Of a DNA stretch of 64,000 nucleotides, positions 1-6,897 are shown piece after piece. Position numbers and translations under genes: made by a program. Position 1 is the stretch's first letter, and every line of letters starts with the position of its first letter. Below the pieces are notes generated by a model. That model did no database searches and was not told the DNA's origin. It saw only the letters and a list, made by a program, of their open reading frames with translations. Source of the stretch: Sulfurimonas sp. (GTDB taxonomy: Bacteria; Campylobacterota; Campylobacteria; Campylobacterales; Sulfurimonadaceae); the NCBI RefSeq assembly GCF_028714655.1, contig NZ_JAQTLY010000008.1:35660-99659 (forward strand). The letters run 5' to 3'.

Positions 1-1215
1 CCTCTTATTCCGATTAAAAAAGCCCACGGAGTCTACTTGGAAGATTTTGAGGGCAACTGCTACATAGATGCTATAAGCAGTTGGTGGGTTAATCTTTTCG
101 GTCACACAAACAGTTATATAAACGCTAAGATTAAAGAGCAGTTGGATACGCTTGAACATGTAATACTTGCAGGCTTTACGCATGAGCAGGTGGTAATATT
201 GTCCGAGAGACTTGTAAAATTATCACCGGACGGCTTAGAAAAATGTTTTTATGCGGATAACGGCTCTAGTGCCGTCGAAATCGCGTTAAAGATGAGTTTT
301 CATGCACATAAAAATAGCGGCAAAGAGAAGAGCATTTTTGTTTCGCTAACAAACTCATATCACGGTGAAACAATCGGGGCATTAAGCGTAGGCGATGTAA
401 AACTTTATAAAGATACTTATGAACCTCTTTTTGTTAAAACTATTCAAACTTCGGTACCAAAAGATATGAGTTTGGAGGCTGCTAAAATAGCTGCAAGCGA
501 GTTTGAGAAGTTGTGTAGCAAAAGAGCCGATGAGATAAGTGCTATTATTTTAGAACCGTTAGTGCAGGGTGCTGGTTCTATGCATATGTATAACAAAGAG
601 TTTTTGGTTTTAGTGCGTGAAATTTGCAATAAGTACGATATACATCTGATTGCCGATGAAGTTATGGTCGGTTTTGGCAGAACAGGAGAGATGTTTGCAT
701 GCGGGAGTGCTAACATAACGCCGGATTTTCTTGTTTTATCAAAAGGTTTAACAGGCGGCTATCTGCCGCTCTCAGTCGTACTAACAACCAATGAAATTTA
801 TGCCAAATTTTACTGCGACTATAGCGAACATAAAGCTTTTTTACACTCACACAGTTATACGGGAAATGCTCTTGCTTGTGCTGCCGCAAACGCTACTCTT
901 GATCTCTTTGAGAGAGATAATGTTATAGAAAAAAACAGAGTAACGGCAAAGTACATGAGTAATAAACTCTCAAAATTTCAAGAGCTAAAAAATGTTGCAT
1001 CCGTTAGACAAACCGGTATGATTTGTGCCGTAGAGTTAAAAGGGTATAAGCCGGAAGATAGAGTAGGATTAAAGATTTATCAATACGGACTTAAAAACGG
1101 TGTGCTGTTGCGACCGCTTGGACATATTATCTACTTTATGCCGCCGTATATTATAACAGAAAAAGAGTGTGACAAGATGATGGATACGGCTTACGAGGCT
1201 ATAAAATTATTTTAA
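1..1215 (+). CDS. bioA: Adenosylmethionine-8-amino-7-oxononanoate aminotransferase (5' truncated by window)
   Basis: Class III PLP-dependent aminotransferase that makes 7,8-diaminopelargonate from KAPA, using SAM as amino donor, in cytoplasmic biotin synthesis. The frame is open from base 1, so the true start lies upstream. Visible motifs are the substrate-pocket segment SSWWVNLFGH, the phosphate-binding NGSSAVEIALKMS, the conserved SYHGET, the cofactor Asp in ADEVMVGFGRTG and the Schiff-base Lys in VLSKGLTGGYLPLS. About 404 residues are visible, close to the full family length, so only a short N-terminal piece is missing. The last four bases overlap the end of the convergent ArsR gene. The call is firm. 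Confidence 0.93.
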   Translation, partial: PLIPIKKAHGVYLEDFEGNCYIDAISSWWVNLFGHTNSYINAKIKEQLDTLEHVILAGFTHEQVVILSERLVKLSPDGLEKCFYADNGSSAVEIALKMSFHAHKNSGKEKSIFVSLTNSYHGETIGALSVGDVKLYKDTYEPLFVKTIQTSVPKDMSLEAAKIAASEFEKLCSKRADEISAIILEPLVQGAGSMHMYNKEFLVLVREICNKYDIHLIADEVMVGFGRTGEMFACGSANITPDFLVLSKGLTGGYLPLSVVLTTNEIYAKFYCDYSEHKAFLHSHSYTGNALACAAANATLDLFERDNVIEKNRVTAKYMSNKLSKFQELKNVASVRQTGMICAVELKGYKPEDRVGLKIYQYGLKNGVLLRPLGHIIYFMPPYIITEKECDKMMDTAYEAIKLF

Positions 1216-1586
1216 TTTGGGTTTATTTCATCAAAAAAAAGTTCTCTATTTGTATCAAAATTTTCGACTAAAGTTGTAAAACAGTTTCCTAATTCTCGTA
1301 TTATCTCAATATTTGGCTCTATATATATTTTGTTCGCTATTTTTTGCATTTTTATAATATTAGCTTCGCGCAAAAGTTGAAGATGTTTTGAGATAGTGGG
1401 CAGAGAAAAGTCAAAATGCTGCGCTATTGTAGTTACACATGTTGCATGTGGATTTATTTTTGTTTTAGGTTTTTTTTCATCAATTGAACAAGTGTAACCT
1501 CCTGTGAATACATTTTTAAAAATTAAAAAACGAGTTTCATTTCCAAGAGCTTTAAATATTTTTATTTTTTGTTGCATGTCTAACAT
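1212..1586 (-). CDS. ArsR-family winged-helix repressor
   Basis: A 124-residue ArsR/SmtB-type regulator. The recognition helix is in SLPTISKHLQLLREANII and the family's opening LGNETRFLIF motif is near residue 14. Cysteines lie at 33, 50 and 102; 102 falls in the C-terminal dimer helix. The position of the cysteines and the rhodanese and DsrE genes next door suggest a thiol or persulfide-sensing role rather than arsenic, but that is inference. It is divergent from the rhodanese-like gene, and the spacer holds a long inverted repeat suited to autoregulation. ATG 1586 or the in-frame ATG three codons later could be the start. Confidence 0.85.
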   Translation of the reverse strand: MLDMQQKIKIFKALGNETRFLIFKNVFTGGYTCSIDEKKPKTKINPHATCVTTIAQHFDFSLPTISKHLQLLREANIIKMQKIANKIYIEPNIEIIRELGNCFTTLVENFDTNRELFFDEINPN

Positions 1587-1596
1587 AGTAATTTCC

Positions 1597-1641
1597 TTGA
1601 CAAATAATCTAAATAATTATACCATAACGGTAGTTATTTAG
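1597..1641. promoter_or_regulatory. Divergent promoter and ArsR operator-like dyad
   Basis: A perfect -35 TTGACA (1597-1602) on the plus strand is followed by weak -10 candidates near 1618-1625. The dyad CTAAATAA ... TTATTTAG, with inner arms TACC ataac GGTA, spans 1609-1641. Imperfect dyads of this size overlapping a promoter are typical ArsR-family operators. It would control both the regulator and the rhodanese-DsrE pair. A second short hairpin (GCCT aaat AGGC) follows near 1648-1659. Confidence 0.6.
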
Positions 1642-1686
1642 TTAAATGCCTAAATAGGCAAGTAGAAATAGTGTTAAAGGCTGATA

Positions 1687-1944
1687 ATGAAAAAAATAGT
1701 AATAAGTTTTGTATATTTTGCGGGATTGCTCTTTGCATCTTCATCTCTTTTTGCGCAAGGTGATGCAAAAATGGTGCTTATAAATGAAGCAAAAAAAGAG
1801 GCTGGAGAAGTTATGCCGCAAACACTTAAAAAACTCGGTTATAAAAATGCTAAAAACCTTAAAGGTGGAATTCAAGATTGGGCAAAAGCAGGTTATAGTG
1901 TAAAAACAGGCTTAGGCATAACTAAACTAACGACAAAGGAATAG
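1687..1944 (+). CDS. Exported rhodanese-like protein lacking the catalytic Cys loop
   Basis: An 85-residue protein with a Sec signal peptide (about residues 1-24, ending SSLFAQG). It continues with the C-terminal third of a rhodanese domain, LKKLGYKNAKNLKGGIQDW. The middle of the fold, including the CRxGxR active-site loop, is absent: the chain jumps from VLINEAKKEAG straight to the last helix. It therefore cannot be a normal sulfurtransferase. It may be an internally deleted gene or a trimmed protein with another role. RBS AAAGG precedes the ATG. The DsrE gene follows after three bases, so they are likely one operon under the ArsR regulator. Confidence 0.7.
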   Translation: MKKIVISFVYFAGLLFASSSLFAQGDAKMVLINEAKKEAGEVMPQTLKKLGYKNAKNLKGGIQDWAKAGYSVKTGLGITKLTTKE

Positions 1945-1947
1945 AAG

Positions 1948-2301
1948 ATGATTACTATAATATTAAATCATGAACCATACGATGGCTCTGATATTACTTG
2001 GAATGCTTTGCGTCTGGCTTCAACACTGCATAAAAATGGAGAAAATGTAAATATTTTTTTGATGAATGATGCGGTTGATTTGGCAAGAGATAAAACATTA
2101 AAGCCTGATAGTTACGACCATGACTTGGTTTTGATGTTAAAAGAACTTTACAAAAAAGGTGTGGCATTGCAAGCTTGCGGAACTTGTAATGCAAGATGTG
2201 GGATTTTTAAAAATGAACCATACTTTGATGAAAGAGTATCATCAACTATGCAGGTTCTCTCGGACTGGGTTGTTCAAAGCAAGCAAGTTTTAACATTTTA
2301 A
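1948..2301 (+). CDS. DsrE/DsrF-like family sulfur-relay protein
   Basis: A 117-residue cytoplasmic protein of the DsrE superfamily. The N-terminal strand-helix TIILNHEPYDGSDITWNALRL, the IFLMNDAVD strand and a cysteine cluster CGTCNARCG (C-x2-C-x3-C, about residues 76-82) are visible. Family members bind sulfur as Cys persulfides and pass it between proteins. It lies three bases after the rhodanese-like gene and shares its operon and probable ArsR control, pointing to sulfide or polysulfide handling. The precise substrate cannot be told from sequence. Confidence 0.8.
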   Translation: MITIILNHEPYDGSDITWNALRLASTLHKNGENVNIFLMNDAVDLARDKTLKPDSYDHDLVLMLKELYKKGVALQACGTCNARCGIFKNEPYFDERVSSTMQVLSDWVVQSKQVLTF

Positions 2302-2382
2302 CTGATGTTAAGCACTCAACCGAGCAAAGTCGCAGTTTGAGTAGGGGGGGCTTGTGCGTCCCTTGCAACCCCCTTAAAGCTA

Positions 2383-2400
2383 CGAAAAACGAGTTTTTCG
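2383..2400. terminator. Hairpin between convergent DsrE-like gene and dnaJ
   Basis: Perfect stem CGAAAAA cgag TTTTTCG in the gap between convergent genes. It could end transcription from either side. An upstream G-run (about 2343-2350) and C-run (2369-2373) could form a second weaker stem. Confidence 0.55.
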
Positions 2401-2433
2401 AGAATTAATAATTGTCAAATGCAATTTCTTAGT

Positions 2434-3558
2434 TTACTTAAACCAGCTCTTCATCTTTTCAATTGCCGAATCTAAAACGCTCTCATGCGGTTTGGATTCT
2501 ATTCCGAACGACTCCTGAAGTTTTTTTAGAAGCTCGCGTTGTTCATCATTGAGTTTATTCGGATATGTGATGTTGACTTGCGCAATTAAATTTCCCTTAC
2601 CATGACCGTGGACATCATCTATACCTTCGCCTTTAAATACAAAGTGCTGTTTATCTTTTGTTCCAATATCTAGTTTTAGCTCTAATTCGCCGGTAAGTGA
2701 TGGAATTGTCAAACTTTCACCCGTAACTGCCTGAGTAAAAAATACCGGAATTGCGATGTAGATATCATTTCCGTCTCTTTGAAAATGTTTGTCGGGTTTT
2801 ACGCTAAAAGTAACATACAAATCACCTCTGGTTCCGCGTTTTCCGATATTTCCTTTTCCTGAGACTCTTAAGCGATTTCCGTCATCAATCCCTTTTGGAA
2901 CCTTGATAGTAACATTTCCTCTCTCTTCATGATAGCCGTTGCCATCACAACTTTGACACGGAGCAGACGGTGCAGAACCTGTTCCCTGACATACAGGACA
3001 AGTTTGTGAAAATGTCATAAAGCCCTGTTTCATAAAAACTTGACCTTGTCCTCTGCATTGATGACATGTTGAGAGTTTAGCGTCTTTTGCTCCGGTACCT
3101 TTACAGCTGTTACAAGAATTTTTGTATTTGAACTCTATCTCTTTTTCGCATCCAAAAACGGCTTCATTGAAACTAATGCTCATATTGACATTCATATCAA
3201 GATTGTATTTTTCCATATCTGCCGGATTTTGGCGACGGCGAGAACCTCCGCCTCCAAAACCGTTAAACATCTCTTCAAACATTGAACCGAGGTCGTCAAA
3301 TCCGCCTGACGAGCGCCCGCGACTGCCCATTCCGGCAAGTCCCTCTTTTCCGTAGCGATCATAGATACTTCTTTGTTTGTCGTCGCTTAAACATTGGTAT
3401 GCTTCGTTACACAATTTAAATTTATGTTCGGCTTCACTATCACCATGATTTTTATCCGGATGGTAAATTTTAGCCATTTTTCGATATGCTTTTTTAATTG
3501 TTGTTTGGTCTGCGTCTCTTGAGACTTCTAATATTTCGTAATAGCTTAAATCCTGCAT
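2434..3558 (-). CDS. dnaJ: Chaperone DnaJ (Hsp40)
   Basis: A 374-residue type I J-protein, the co-chaperone that stimulates DnaK ATPase and delivers substrates. The J domain carries HPD in [11 protein letters not shown] Gly/Phe-rich linker ([20 protein letters not shown]) follows. There are four zinc motifs of the CxxCxGxG type ([32 protein letters not shown]), then the C-terminal substrate-binding domains. Length and domain order are normal. It is a single gene here: dnaK and grpE are not adjacent. It is divergent from mltA with a 76 bp spacer. Confidence 0.97.
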   Translation of the reverse strand: MQDLSYYEILEVSRDADQTTIKKAYRKMAKIYHPDKNHGDSEAEHKFKLCNEAYQCLSDDKQRSIYDRYGKEGLAGMGSRGRSSGGFDDLGSMFEEMFNGFGGGGSRRRQNPADMEKYNLDMNVNMSISFNEAVFGCEKEIEFKYKNSCNSCKGTGAKDAKLSTCHQCRGQGQVFMKQGFMTFSQTCPVCQGTGSAPSAPCQSCDGNGYHEERGNVTIKVPKGIDDGNRLRVSGKGNIGKRGTRGDLYVTFSVKPDKHFQRDGNDIYIAIPVFFTQAVTGESLTIPSLTGELELKLDIGTKDKQHFVFKGEGIDDVHGHGKGNLIAQVNITYPNKLNDEQRELLKKLQESFGIESKPHESVLDSAIEKMKSWFK

Positions 3559-3621
3559 ATTATATTAAATATCCTGACATTTAAAATTTTCGCAATTATA
3601 TCGTTTTAAATTTAATGTATG

Positions 3622-3627
3622 TATAAT
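3622..3627 (+). promoter_or_regulatory. -10 element just upstream of mltA
   Basis: TATAAT in the context TGTATAATTG ends only seven bases before the mltA ATG at 3635. No Shine-Dalgarno sequence is visible between them. If used, the transcript would start at or next to the ATG and be leaderless or nearly so. Confidence 0.5.
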
Positions 3628-3634
3628 TGCATTT

Positions 3635-4738
3635 ATGAAACAAAATATCCTATTTTTAATTATTATTTTACTCCTTGTCGGCTGTTCTAAAGAACCAAAA
3701 GTAGTTCTTATAGAGACGCCAAAAACGGAGATTGCCGAGAGTAGCTTCGATGAGTTGCCGAATTGGGGCAATGAAGATTATTCCAAAGCTTTAAGCTCTT
3801 TTCTTGAAAGCTGTAAAACGAGTAAAACAAAAGCTCTTTATAAAGAGTTGTGCAGCAGCGGTGCAAATACGACGGATGCAAAAAAGTTTTTTACACAAAA
3901 TTTTACGCCGTATAAAATTGATACGACCGATAGTAAAGAGGATGGGCTTTTAACGGGTTATTATGAACCGTTATTGAAAGGTTCTCTGACAAAAAAAGGA
4001 CCATATATTTATCCGGTATATGCAACACCGAGAGATTTGGTCGTTGTTGATTTTGCTAAACAATATCCTGAGCTTCAAAATTATAGATTAAGAGGCAGGG
4101 TTAACGGCAATAAAGTGGTGCCTTACTACTCAAGAAAAGAGCTTAGCGGTAAAACTTTAGACGCGGATGTGGTTTGTTATGTAGATTCAAGAATCGATCT
4201 TTTTTTCTTAGAGGTGCAAGGCTCGGGAAGGGTACGGCTTGATAACGGAGAGGTCATTTATGTGGGTTTTGACAATTTAAACGGATATAAATATAGTTCC
4301 ATAGGAAAATACCTGATTGACATCGGTGAAATGAGTTATGCTCAAGCGTCTATGAAAGGCATAAAAGATTGGTGCGATAAAAATCCGTCCAAAGTCGATG
4401 ATTTGCTAAATAAAAATGAATCTATGGTTTTTTTTAAAAAGAAAGATAAACCGGCAACAGGCTCGCTTGGAGTTGTTTTAACACCAAATCGCTCAGTTGC
4501 AGTTGACCAAAGATATCTTCCTCTTGGAAGTATGCTCTATCTTAGCGCAGATACCAAAGAGAAAGATTTAAATAGAATAGTTATAGCGCAAGATACCGGC
4601 GGAGCTATAAAAGGGTGCGTAAGAGCCGACCTTTTTTTCGGTTACGGGGATGAAGCGGGAAATAGTGCCGGAAAATTAAAGGCGCCTTTGAAATTATGGA
4701 TATTATTGCCGAAAAATAACCCAAAAGAGAGCATGTGA
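3635..4738 (+). CDS. mltA: Membrane-bound lytic murein transglycosylase A, lipoprotein
   Basis: A 367-residue MltA-family enzyme that cleaves glycan strands of peptidoglycan with 1,6-anhydro product formation. The start gives a lipoprotein signal with lipobox LLVGC (Cys about 17), so it should be lipid-anchored in the outer membrane or periplasm. Family motifs are GLLTGYYEP, the FLEVQGSGRVRL barrel and the C-terminal IAQDTGGAIKG ... DLFFGYG. The last Asp of the latter region is the family's catalytic acid. It overlaps recR by four bases. Confidence 0.93.
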   Translation: MKQNILFLIIILLLVGCSKEPKVVLIETPKTEIAESSFDELPNWGNEDYSKALSSFLESCKTSKTKALYKELCSSGANTTDAKKFFTQNFTPYKIDTTDSKEDGLLTGYYEPLLKGSLTKKGPYIYPVYATPRDLVVVDFAKQYPELQNYRLRGRVNGNKVVPYYSRKELSGKTLDADVVCYVDSRIDLFFLEVQGSGRVRLDNGEVIYVGFDNLNGYKYSSIGKYLIDIGEMSYAQASMKGIKDWCDKNPSKVDDLLNKNESMVFFKKKDKPATGSLGVVLTPNRSVAVDQRYLPLGSMLYLSADTKEKDLNRIVIAQDTGGAIKGCVRADLFFGYGDEAGNSAGKLKAPLKLWILLPKNNPKESM

Positions 4739-5304
4739 GAAGCTCGTTAGAGAAATTTAACAAACTTGTGGAGGCACTGCAAGAACTACCCACCATAGGA
4801 AAAAAATCTGCAACAAGACTAGCGTATCATATGGTTATGAAAGATAGTTTTGTCGGGATGAAAGTTTCCCATGCCATAGAAGAGGCTTTAGGAACACTAA
4901 AGCAGTGCAGTTCTTGCGGCGGAATGAGTGAAGATGATTTATGTTTTATATGCTGTGATGAGAGTAGGGACGAGACGCTTCTTTGTATAGTAGAAAATGC
5001 AAAAGATATACTTCTTTTAGAAGAGAACGGACTTTTTGAGGGCAGATATTTTGTTTTGGAATCTTTAGCGGAGATGAATTTTTTAAGTTTAGAAAAACTA
5101 GTCGGTTCGGGAGTTAAAGAGATTGTTTTTGCATTGACTCCTTCTATTTCAAATGATGCCGTTATGTTATATATTGAAGATAAATTAAGTAATTTTGATA
5201 TAAACTATACGAAAATCGCTCAGGGTGTTCCGACGGGAGTGAGTTTAGAAAATATAGATTTATTGTCTCTAACCAGGGCATTGGCAGACAGGGTAAAGGT
5301 ATAA
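4735..5304 (+). CDS. recR: Recombination protein RecR
   Basis: A 189-residue RecR, which acts with RecFO or RecO to load RecA at gaps. It has an N-terminal helix-hairpin-helix (LQELPTIGKKSATRLAYHM), a cysteine zinc finger (CSSCGG ... CFICC) and a Toprim core (IVENAKDILLLEENG), and ends with the conserved GVPTG ... LTRALADR segment. The start is GTG inside the ATGTGA overlap with mltA; no other start gives the full HhH domain. Translational coupling to mltA is likely. Confidence 0.94.
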   Translation: MRSSLEKFNKLVEALQELPTIGKKSATRLAYHMVMKDSFVGMKVSHAIEEALGTLKQCSSCGGMSEDDLCFICCDESRDETLLCIVENAKDILLLEENGLFEGRYFVLESLAEMNFLSLEKLVGSGVKEIVFALTPSISNDAVMLYIEDKLSNFDINYTKIAQGVPTGVSLENIDLLSLTRALADRVKV

Positions 5305-5306
5305 AT

Positions 5307-6098
5307 TTGAGATTTATTTATTTGACGATATGTTTATCTATAATTTTAAATTTTGCAGGATGCAGTTCAAAAAATATTGAAAAACCAAGTGAAGCAGCTC
5401 TTTATGAAGCAAAAGAGAACAATGCCGTAAACGGTGATGTTGAGGAATTCTCCGACGAGTTTAAAACAGAAGAGGTATATGACCCTTTTAGCGGGTACAA
5501 CAGATTTATGACAGGCTTTAATGACGGTGCTTATGAGTATGTACTTAAACCTGTTTCAAAGGGGTATAAAACCGTGTTGCATGTTGAGATAAGGGAGAGT
5601 GTAAGAAATTTTTTTAATAATCTTTATTTTCCTATGCGTTTTGCCAATAATATTTTGCAAGGAAAACTCTCATATGCTTCTGAAGAGGGCGCTAGATTTG
5701 TTCTTAACACTACGGTCGGTATCGCGGGATTGTTTGATCCGGCAAAGAGTTGTTTTGAACTTCAAGCACATGAAGAGGATTTCGGTCAGACACTTGGGTT
5801 TTACGGCGTAGGCAGCGGTCCACATATAGTTTTACCGCTTCTTGGTCCGTCAAACTTGAGAGATATGATTAGTCTTTATCCTGATTCGCTGCTTAGTCCG
5901 ATTGATTATAATGAGAGAAGGTATTGGACTTTAACGGATACCTTGGCAGAGTATTTGGAGGCAAAGTCATTGGAAAATATAAATTATATGTCCTTAAATA
6001 TGGATAGATATGAAAAAATGAGAAAGGATGCTGTGGATTTATACCCGTATTTAAGAGATGTGTACGAGCAGTATAGAAATAAACAGATTAAGGAGTAA
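5307..6098 (+). CDS. mlaA: MlaA (VacJ) outer-membrane lipid asymmetry lipoprotein
   Basis: A 263-residue MlaA-family lipoprotein, the outer-membrane component that removes misplaced phospholipids. It starts with TTG, with RBS AAAGG at the end of recR placed correctly. The chain has lipobox LNFAGC, then the family signature DPFSGYNRFMTGFND and the segment RFVLNTTVGIAGLFDPA followed by EDFGQTLGFYGVG. It is followed two bases later by mlaC, its pathway partner. The mlaFED transporter genes are not in this window. Confidence 0.92.
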   Translation: MRFIYLTICLSIILNFAGCSSKNIEKPSEAALYEAKENNAVNGDVEEFSDEFKTEEVYDPFSGYNRFMTGFNDGAYEYVLKPVSKGYKTVLHVEIRESVRNFFNNLYFPMRFANNILQGKLSYASEEGARFVLNTTVGIAGLFDPAKSCFELQAHEEDFGQTLGFYGVGSGPHIVLPLLGPSNLRDMISLYPDSLLSPIDYNERRYWTLTDTLAEYLEAKSLENINYMSLNMDRYEKMRKDAVDLYPYLRDVYEQYRNKQIKE

Positions 6099-6100
6099 GA

Positions 6101-6706
6101 ATGAAAAAAGTGTATAAAAATGTAATGTTGATGCTATTTTTTATAATGGCATTTGGACAAAATTTGGCAGCAAATGAGCAGGTAGAATTAAAAAAGCATT
6201 TTTTAAAAAAAATTGATGAGGTTATTTTAGTAGTTGAAGATAAAAAATTATCTAAAGACAGCAGAAATGGAAATATCATAAAGTGTTTAACACCGATGTT
6301 TGATTTTGAGCTTATGGCAAAACTTAGCTTAGGAAATAAGTGGAAGGAACTTTCAAAAGAGAATCAGGATAAGTTTGTTGCTCTTTATGTAGAGAGAATG
6401 AAACAGTCATATTCATCAAAAATAGATGCCTATAAAGATGAAAAAGTTGAAGTTAAAAAGATAGACCAATCGCAAGAGGGTAGAATTGCTTTTGTAACAG
6501 ATCTTGTCAGTAAAGAGCAAAAACTTGAAATTGTCTATAAGTTTCATAAACCTAAAGAGAAGAGAAACGATAAAGACAGTTGGTTAATATATGATGTGGA
6601 AATTTTAGGAGTTAGCATACTTAAAACGGATATAGCTCAATTTAAAGAGTTTTTACAAACAAAAAGCATAACCGAACTAATTGATGCTTTATCTAAGCAA
6701 TCATAG
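6101..6706 (+). CDS. mlaC: MlaC-family periplasmic phospholipid carrier
   Basis: A 201-residue Ttg2/MlaC-type protein that ferries phospholipid between MlaA and the inner-membrane MlaFEDB complex. It has a signal peptide (MLMLFFIMAFGQNLAA) and the family core FDFELMAKLSLGNKWKEL, then the late segment WLIYDVEILGVSILK. A strong RBS (AAGGAG) precedes the ATG. The two-base gap from mlaA implies one transcript covering mltA-recR-mlaA-mlaC. Confidence 0.9.
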   Translation: MKKVYKNVMLMLFFIMAFGQNLAANEQVELKKHFLKKIDEVILVVEDKKLSKDSRNGNIIKCLTPMFDFELMAKLSLGNKWKELSKENQDKFVALYVERMKQSYSSKIDAYKDEKVEVKKIDQSQEGRIAFVTDLVSKEQKLEIVYKFHKPKEKRNDKDSWLIYDVEILGVSILKTDIAQFKEFLQTKSITELIDALSKQS

Positions 6707-6865
6707 TTGTATTTATGGCTATTCTAGGCAATTTTTTAATGTTGTTTGCTTCTTAATATTTTAAATTTAAAAGGGTATAAGTGGCTATTTTTAGTAGTTG
6801 CTTGGACTTGAATTAAATTTTACGGTACAATTTTTTTTATTAAGCAACATTTTTCGAAATTTTGG

Positions 6866-6871
6866 TATACA
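6866..6871 (+). promoter_or_regulatory. Extended -10 upstream of the glucan synthase gene
   Basis: TGG-TATACA forms an extended -10 hexamer (6863-6871). A start near 6878 leaves about a 20-base leader containing AGGA before TTG 6898. This argues for the TTG at 6898 rather than the earlier in-frame TTG at 6862 as the start codon. Confidence 0.5.
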
Positions 6872-6897
6872 ATTCGTTTTATTTTTTAGGAAATTCA

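Noticed and set aside
6862..6897. Earlier TTG start for the glucan synthase
   Set aside because: It overlaps an extended -10 promoter element and lacks an RBS; TTG 6898 has AGGA at good spacing.
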